64,000 nt of DNA. It comes from Candidatus Omnitrophota bacterium. Lineage in GTDB: Bacteria; Omnitrophota; Gorgyraeia; Velamenicoccales; Velamenicoccaceae. The position numbers were made by a program, and so were the translations under genes. The notes beneath the pieces are model-generated. The model was not told where the DNA came from. It worked only from the letters and a program-made list of their open reading frames with translations, and ran no database searches. Every line of letters starts with the position of its first letter. Position 1 is the first letter of the stretch. This document shows positions 59,464 through 64,000 of the stretch, piece after piece. Where the stretch lies: contig DMEU01000011.1 of NCBI GenBank assembly GCA_003451585.1, positions 11,758-75,757 on the forward strand, in the 5' to 3' direction.

Positions 59464-60201
59464 ATGAGAAAAAGACTATTAGTGTGGGCAGTCGTGTGCG
59501 CGTTGGCTGGGCTTGATATGGCTCCGGTGTATGCGCAGACATCTGCTACTGGTCCAAGTGGTGCGGCATCGGCTACTGTGCCTCAGGTTTTAGAATTCAC
59601 ATTGAGCCGTGTCGTGAGAATGAATTCAGCGGCTGGAGATACCAATCCCTTTACTCAGGGTACGGTATTGACGTCGCCTTCATTTAATTTCGGCACTTTG
59701 GCTCGCGTGAATGATGCCGAGGGTAACTTCTTATACATGCGCGGTGAATACTACTACTATATTCTAATGATCGCGGCTACATCAGGCCGTAGATATAAGA
59801 TAACCGAAACCGGCACTCAGTTGACCGGACCAGGAGGCGTGTTATTGCCGAAGGAGTCTGTGTTATTGGTCCCTGATTATCAGTGGTTGGATACATTGGG
59901 TACTGTGGCGCAGGGAGCTCCTCCAGGGAACGCGTCGGTAGGCCCGGTTGCATCCGCTTCTAATACCGGATCACTCGTTTATCAGAGTGATACCGCTGGT
60001 TTAGGCAGGCTGGTGAGGTCAGTGATCGCGATCAGCGGTCCTGGCGCAGGTTCTGCTTATCCTTCTAACTACAGCCTTGGTTTTAACGGGGCTGTCGGGC
60101 AGGGGGCAAAGCAGGAATATACAGCTTGGAAGGCTATAACTCCTGATCAACCGTCAGGCGCGTATAGCGGCACCATAACGTTTACTTTGGTATTGAATTA
60201 A
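59464..60201 (+). CDS. Secreted pilin-like beta protein, probable major fibre subunit
   Basis: 245 residues from ATG 59464, with a strong GGGGGGTG ribosome binding site. A signal peptide ends near VYA-QT (about 24). The mature protein is Gly/Ala/Ser/Thr rich, without Cys, and ends PSGAYSGTITFTLVLN, a closing beta strand like those of spore-coat-U/CsuA-type and WxL-type surface proteins. A very strong hairpin directly after the gene fits a highly expressed subunit. Function as a fibre subunit is inference from style and context. Confidence 0.7.
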   Translation: MRKRLLVWAVVCALAGLDMAPVYAQTSATGPSGAASATVPQVLEFTLSRVVRMNSAAGDTNPFTQGTVLTSPSFNFGTLARVNDAEGNFLYMRGEYYYYILMIAATSGRRYKITETGTQLTGPGGVLLPKESVLLVPDYQWLDTLGTVAQGAPPGNASVGPVASASNTGSLVYQSDTAGLGRLVRSVIAISGPGAGSAYPSNYSLGFNGAVGQGAKQEYTAWKAITPDQPSGAYSGTITFTLVLN

Positions 60202-60211
60202 TGTAGACGGT

Positions 60212-60257
60212 TTTTTTGGCAGCAGCTTCGTCTTTTGGCGAGGCTGCTGCCAAAAAA
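60212..60257 (+). promoter_or_regulatory. Strong 15-bp hairpin between subunit and chaperone genes
   Basis: TTTTTTGGCAGCAGC at 60212-60226 and GCTGCTGCCAAAAAA at 60243-60257 are perfect complements, with further pairing (CTTCG/CGAGG) extending the stem to about 20 bp around TCTTTTGG. The chaperone ribosome binding site AAGGA overlaps its 3' edge. It could stabilise the upstream subunit mRNA, act as a partial terminator (T-run on the other strand) or hold back chaperone translation. Confidence 0.75.
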
Positions 60258-60266
60258 GGAAAACAT

Positions 60267-61118
60267 ATGAATATTAAAAAAATCTATAGTTGTCTGGTAC
60301 TATCCGTACTCATAAATATATTTTTTACTACATTTTCTTGGGCAGGGCTACGCATTGATAAGCCAAAGGTCCGGCTCAATATCGCACCTGCGAGCTATGA
60401 CAGCGGAGAGGTAAAAGTCGAAAATACCGGCGGAGAGGTTTTAAGCGTTAAGGTGTATCTTGAAGATTGGGTATATGCACAGCAGGATGGCGGGAAGACC
60501 TTTGCCCCTAAGGGGACCAATGCTTTATCTTGTTCGGATTGGATAACCTTTTATCCGGCAGATTTTACTTTGGCGGCCAATGATTCGCGGATAGTGCGTT
60601 ATACGGTAAAAGTCCCAAAGGATGCGCGGGGCGGGCATTATTCGGTAATGTTCTTTGAGACCGGTGGTGAGGATATCGAAACGCCGAATGAGGAAGGGAC
60701 GACTGTGCGTATAAAGGTATTGAACCGGCTTGGAGCCCTCTTTTATATAGAGCCGGAAGGCACTATCAAGAAGGCCGCAGAATTGAAAAATCTTGGACTA
60801 ATACATAAACTCAACGATCTGATTGTATCCGCCGATCTTGTCAATTCGGGGAATACGGATATAACGGCCGGCGGAACGTTCAATATAATAGATAAGGAAG
60901 GTTTTGTATATGCGCGCGGCGCGTTCGACGAAGTATATACTTTGCCCGGCGATAAAGCGGCGCTTCGTTCCGTGGCCGCATCTACGAGTTTAAAACCCGG
61001 CACTTATGATATCCTTATAACATTGGATTTTCAGAATGGCGGTACGCTTGTGCATGAATCCCAGTTCGATATCTCCGCAGACGGCGCTATCTCCCTATCG
61101 GCAGTGCAAGCACAATAA
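60267..61118 (+). CDS. Periplasmic PapD/DUF916-like chaperone
   Basis: 283 residues from ATG 60267, with AAGGA six bases upstream; an earlier ATG at 60216 lies inside the hairpin. A signal peptide (about 8-26) ends near SWA-GL. Two Ig-like domains follow: KPKVRLNIAPASYDSGEVKVEN, then DWITFYPADFTLAANDSRIVRYTVKVPKDARGGHYSVMFFE in part, the pattern of PapD-like and DUF916 proteins; the second domain has LVNSGNTDI and SLKPGTYDILITLDF. It lies between the pilin-like gene and the barrel gene, as a fimbrial chaperone would. Confidence 0.75.
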   Translation: MNIKKIYSCLVLSVLINIFFTTFSWAGLRIDKPKVRLNIAPASYDSGEVKVENTGGEVLSVKVYLEDWVYAQQDGGKTFAPKGTNALSCSDWITFYPADFTLAANDSRIVRYTVKVPKDARGGHYSVMFFETGGEDIETPNEEGTTVRIKVLNRLGALFYIEPEGTIKKAAELKNLGLIHKLNDLIVSADLVNSGNTDITAGGTFNIIDKEGFVYARGAFDEVYTLPGDKAALRSVAASTSLKPGTYDILITLDFQNGGTLVHESQFDISADGAISLSAVQAQ

Positions 61119-61153
61119 TAGCTTAATTGATGTAAGGAAAAAAATAGGAGCGT

Positions 61154-64000
61154 ATGTTGGGATTTTATAAAAAAATTTTAGTGACTTATTTAATCTTTTT
61201 AATAAGTTTCAATATTATTTTTCCGCCGGACGTATGTTATGCATCGGTCTCTCCGCAGATAGGAGATTTTTTTTGCCAGAGGGGTATATCCTATTTTGAT
61301 CAGGGCAAGTATCCTCAGGCAAGCGTAGAGTTTAAAAAGGCGCTTCTGGCCAATCCGGAATCCGCAATCGCAAAAAAATATATTTTGTTGATCGAAGGCG
61401 GGCCTGCGGCCGTACAAAATGATCAGATGTCCGTCCTGGGCAGGAAAATCTCCGAAGTAAATTCCGCCTTGAGCCAGCATGAATTCATCTCAGACCAGAT
61501 ATCCGTTTTCGCTATGCCGCAACAGGATGGAGATAGCACGTCTGTGTTTGAATTTCAGGAAGAGGTCGCGTTAAAAAGATCTCAAAGCAAAAAGAAACAA
61601 GCTTATAAAGAGATCATGCGCCAGCCTGCAGGAGAGGCCTTGCCGCAGGAAAAGGTAGTTGTCGATATAAATATTAAAGACGAAGGCAGGGATTTCCTGG
61701 AGGTAGGGACGAATGTGGGCGAACACCTTATTCTAAAAGGCAGGAATATCTCGAGGTTCCTTATTACCGATCCCGGTCTTATAAAAGTTTCTTTGGATGG
61801 TAATTCTGCTGTTTTGGCCCAGCTTTTGGAACCCGGCACCACCTATATCCATATTTGGGATGAAGGGCAGCGCAAGACCTTAAAATTCATGATAGGCCAG
61901 AGGAAGCTCGATCAACAGTATTTAGAGGCCCAAAAGGAGAAGGCGTTAAAGGCCAGCCTTCCTGAGCCATTTAAGGTCAGTTATTCGATAGAAGGGGATT
62001 CTTTTATGTCCGGCAGGGGGTTCGGCGACCTTGAGCGGAAAAATTATACCATCAACTATAGTTCATCAATTATCGGAGAGACGCCATACGGTAACTTCGA
62101 TACATCTGTGCAGGCGGACCGCACTCAGTCAAAAAAATACCATGTCTCGAACCTGCGTATGGGCCTGACAGGCGCGCATTATGACGAGTTCAAGGATATC
62201 AATCTGCGGTTTTTTGATTTCACCCCGGCTATAACTAATTTTGGTTTCCCTACATCTGATCTCCGCGGCGTGATGATGGATGCCCCGATGTTTGAAAAAC
62301 GCGTTAATTACACGGCTTTTTGGGGCGCGATCCCGTTCGGTGATTTTACAAGGCTTTCTTCGACCTCCGGCCTTGACAGGACGAAGGAGGCGTGGCTCGA
62401 AGGTATATCCGTTAATTACAAGCCGTTGGATTTTGCCAATTTCAAGGCGTTCTACGCGCACTCGTATGGCCCGGAGAGGACACAGCCTGTTTTAACCGAC
62501 GAGGTCAGGGGTTTTGGCATGGATTATAATCTTGGAAGGTTTAACATCAGTTCCGAGATGGTGCAGGATCCGGACAATATCTCATATACCGCCAATTCTA
62601 GCGTTACATTTTCAAAACTCCGCATTGGCCTGACCATGACAGAGAATAATAAGGACTTCGCTTCCGTCTTGGGCGGCATACCTTCAAGCGGCTCGACGAG
62701 CGGTACGTTGACTACGACTTACAGGCCGGCACAGGATGTCACCATATCGAATACTTTTTCCGGCACACGCGATAAGGTCTTTGGTAACCCGGATAGGCCG
62801 GCCAGGCCGAATTACAATTCGGATACACGCCTGAATTGGGTGATCGACCCGCATACTGAATTTGAAATGTCCTATGGGCTGGATGATCAGATAGGCTCGA
62901 ATTCTCCGGCGGTCACAGAGACCAAGGAAGTTACCCTGCGCAAGAAGCTGTTTTTCTTAAAAAAACTTAACACATTCGTGAGTTATCAGAACAGAAAGAC
63001 AAAGAATTATACATCTCCTGCCCAGGATTTTAATAATAATCGTATATTGGCCGGGCTTAGTTTCAGGGTGGTCAGCGAACTATACGCTTACTGGCGCAGG
63101 GAATTCAATATGCTGCATAATAAATTTTCAAATGAAGATGCCTTCCCTACGGCACAGGAAATAGGCCTCAATTTTTACAAGCAGATATTCGATACGCCTT
63201 TTTACCTGAATTCCAGGCTCTATTACCGCGACGAGGAAAATACGGAGTCTACTTTGAGTTTTTTGAGCGGCGAGGACCGCTTGGAGGGCGAGAGCGAGTT
63301 GACATTTAAGCCGAACCCGGATACCGAGACATTCCTTAAGGTCAGGCTGTCGAATATATGGGCTGAAAAAGCAGGTGTTGCCAAGCACCTGGATTTTGAT
63401 TTTACTTTTGGCGTAAGGTTGGTTTGGGACACCGGCCTGCGCTGGCGATCCGTTGGAGGTTTTTACGGATATTGTTTCTATGATATTAACGCCGACGGTA
63501 AAAAGCAGCCGGATGAACACGGAGTAAAGGGGGTCGGGATCATCGGCCCTGCAGGCAAGCAGGTTGTTACGGATGAAAGGGGATATTACAAGATCCCTTC
63601 GGTTACAGGGAAGAAGGCCCTTTTAGAGATGAGTGTCAATACATTGCCTAAGGGGTATAATCCGACTACCTCAGTTTCACGTGAGGTGGATATAGTGCAC
63701 GGGAAGGCCAAAAGAGTGGATTTCGGGATTGCCACAAGGTCTGAGATCTCAGGGCTCATCTATTATGACAAAAACGCCAACGGACAGTATGATTCCGGGG
63801 ATGAACCGGTCAAGGGTGTTGTGATCACACTTGATGATAAGGAAAGAGCGGCGAGCAGCATAATGGGCGAATATATGTTTAGAAAGCTCTCGCCCGGTGA
63901 ACATACCTTGAGGCTCGACCTAAAGTCCATCCCTGTAGAGTTTATCCCTAAGGTAGCGGTTGCGAAGTCATTGAAGGTCATCGAAGGCACGACCTTTGTT
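61154..64000 (+). CDS. Outer-membrane beta-barrel protein with TPR, CpaC-N-like and SdrD-B-like domains (3' end outside window)
   Basis: 949 residues are visible from ATG 61154 (GGAG upstream) and the frame is still open at the window end. Order: signal peptide (1-31), a TPR pair (about 40-75, YFDQGKYPQASVEFKKAL), a linker, a domain like the N-terminal pilus-secretin domain of CpaC (about 180-255: VGTNVGEHLILKGRN, then SRFLITDPGLIKV), and a long beta-barrel-like region (about 280-765) of alternating strands. Two SdrD-B-like modules follow, with Ca-loop patterns DINADG near 775 and DKNANG near 875. The position suggests an usher-like pore for the secreted beta proteins. Confidence 0.75.
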   Translation, partial: MLGFYKKILVTYLIFLISFNIIFPPDVCYASVSPQIGDFFCQRGISYFDQGKYPQASVEFKKALLANPESAIAKKYILLIEGGPAAVQNDQMSVLGRKISEVNSALSQHEFISDQISVFAMPQQDGDSTSVFEFQEEVALKRSQSKKKQAYKEIMRQPAGEALPQEKVVVDINIKDEGRDFLEVGTNVGEHLILKGRNISRFLITDPGLIKVSLDGNSAVLAQLLEPGTTYIHIWDEGQRKTLKFMIGQRKLDQQYLEAQKEKALKASLPEPFKVSYSIEGDSFMSGRGFGDLERKNYTINYSSSIIGETPYGNFDTSVQADRTQSKKYHVSNLRMGLTGAHYDEFKDINLRFFDFTPAITNFGFPTSDLRGVMMDAPMFEKRVNYTAFWGAIPFGDFTRLSSTSGLDRTKEAWLEGISVNYKPLDFANFKAFYAHSYGPERTQPVLTDEVRGFGMDYNLGRFNISSEMVQDPDNISYTANSSVTFSKLRIGLTMTENNKDFASVLGGIPSSGSTSGTLTTTYRPAQDVTISNTFSGTRDKVFGNPDRPARPNYNSDTRLNWVIDPHTEFEMSYGLDDQIGSNSPAVTETKEVTLRKKLFFLKKLNTFVSYQNRKTKNYTSPAQDFNNNRILAGLSFRVVSELYAYWRREFNMLHNKFSNEDAFPTAQEIGLNFYKQIFDTPFYLNSRLYYRDEENTESTLSFLSGEDRLEGESELTFKPNPDTETFLKVRLSNIWAEKAGVAKHLDFDFTFGVRLVWDTGLRWRSVGGFYGYCFYDINADGKKQPDEHGVKGVGIIGPAGKQVVTDERGYYKIPSVTGKKALLEMSVNTLPKGYNPTTSVSREVDIVHGKAKRVDFGIATRSEISGLIYYDKNANGQYDSGDEPVKGVVITLDDKERAASSIMGEYMFRKLSPGEHTLRLDLKSIPVEFIPKVAVAKSLKVIEGTTFV

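Overview
The window is a 64 kb piece of a bacterial chromosome on which every gene I can support lies on the + strand. The outer-membrane machinery (secretin, TolQ/TolR/TonB-type proteins, a large beta-barrel protein), lysine synthesis by the DapL aminotransferase route, and many diverged hairpin repeats between genes suggest a Gram-negative-type bacterium from an under-cultured phylum. My best guess is Omnitrophota (former OP3). This is inference: no 16S rRNA gene is present, and a ribosomal-protein tree would be needed to place it.

Layout. 1-5025: fatty-acid synthesis (plsX cut by the window edge, fabH, fabD, fabG, acpP, fabF). 5113-9149: leucine genes leuC, leuD, leuB, then asd. 9263-12500: truA, a polytopic membrane protein, rplM-rpsI. 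12696-19328: all seven arginine genes from argC to argH. 20729-25613: lysine genes lysA, dapF, dapA, dapB, dapL, which with asd cover every step from aspartyl phosphate to lysine. 25700-28469: folK, panC, nadX-like and a small basic protein. 28566-34589: cell-surface glycan genes (DUF2079 protein, methyltransferase-glycosyltransferase fusion, methyltransferase, B12-type radical SAM). 34603-37467: uvrA. 37464-41932: a TPR protein with an ExbB/ExbD/TonB-like module. 42044-53458: small DNA-binding proteins and a type IV pilus operon (PilM/N fusion, PilO, PilP, PilQ, PilB, PilC, five prepilin-like proteins) with a radical SAM enzyme set between two pilin genes. 53591-53663: tRNA-Ala(CGC), followed by an 18-bp copy of its own 3' end. 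53827-57815: an AmmeMemoRadiSam set whose proteins carry export-like N-termini, a CcdA/DsbD-like membrane protein, and rsmE. 57985-64000: a secreted three-module beta protein, a pilin-like secreted protein, a PapD/DUF916-like chaperone, and a large TPR/CpaC-N/beta-barrel/SdrD-B-like outer-membrane protein that runs off the window.

Two things stand out. First, a family of inverted repeats built from diverged 7-nt units (in one case 10-nt units) sits in most gaps of the first 28 kb. It has also entered coding sequence in frame: inside truA, lysA, dapF and uvrA, at the stop-codon ends of leuC and panC, and as the whole N-terminal hydrophobic segment of the AmrB-AmrA fusion. Second, the last 6 kb looks like a chaperone/outer-membrane-pore surface-fibre system that matches no classical chaperone-usher layout I know.

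All calls rest on reading the sequence and on remembered family motifs; no database search was possible.
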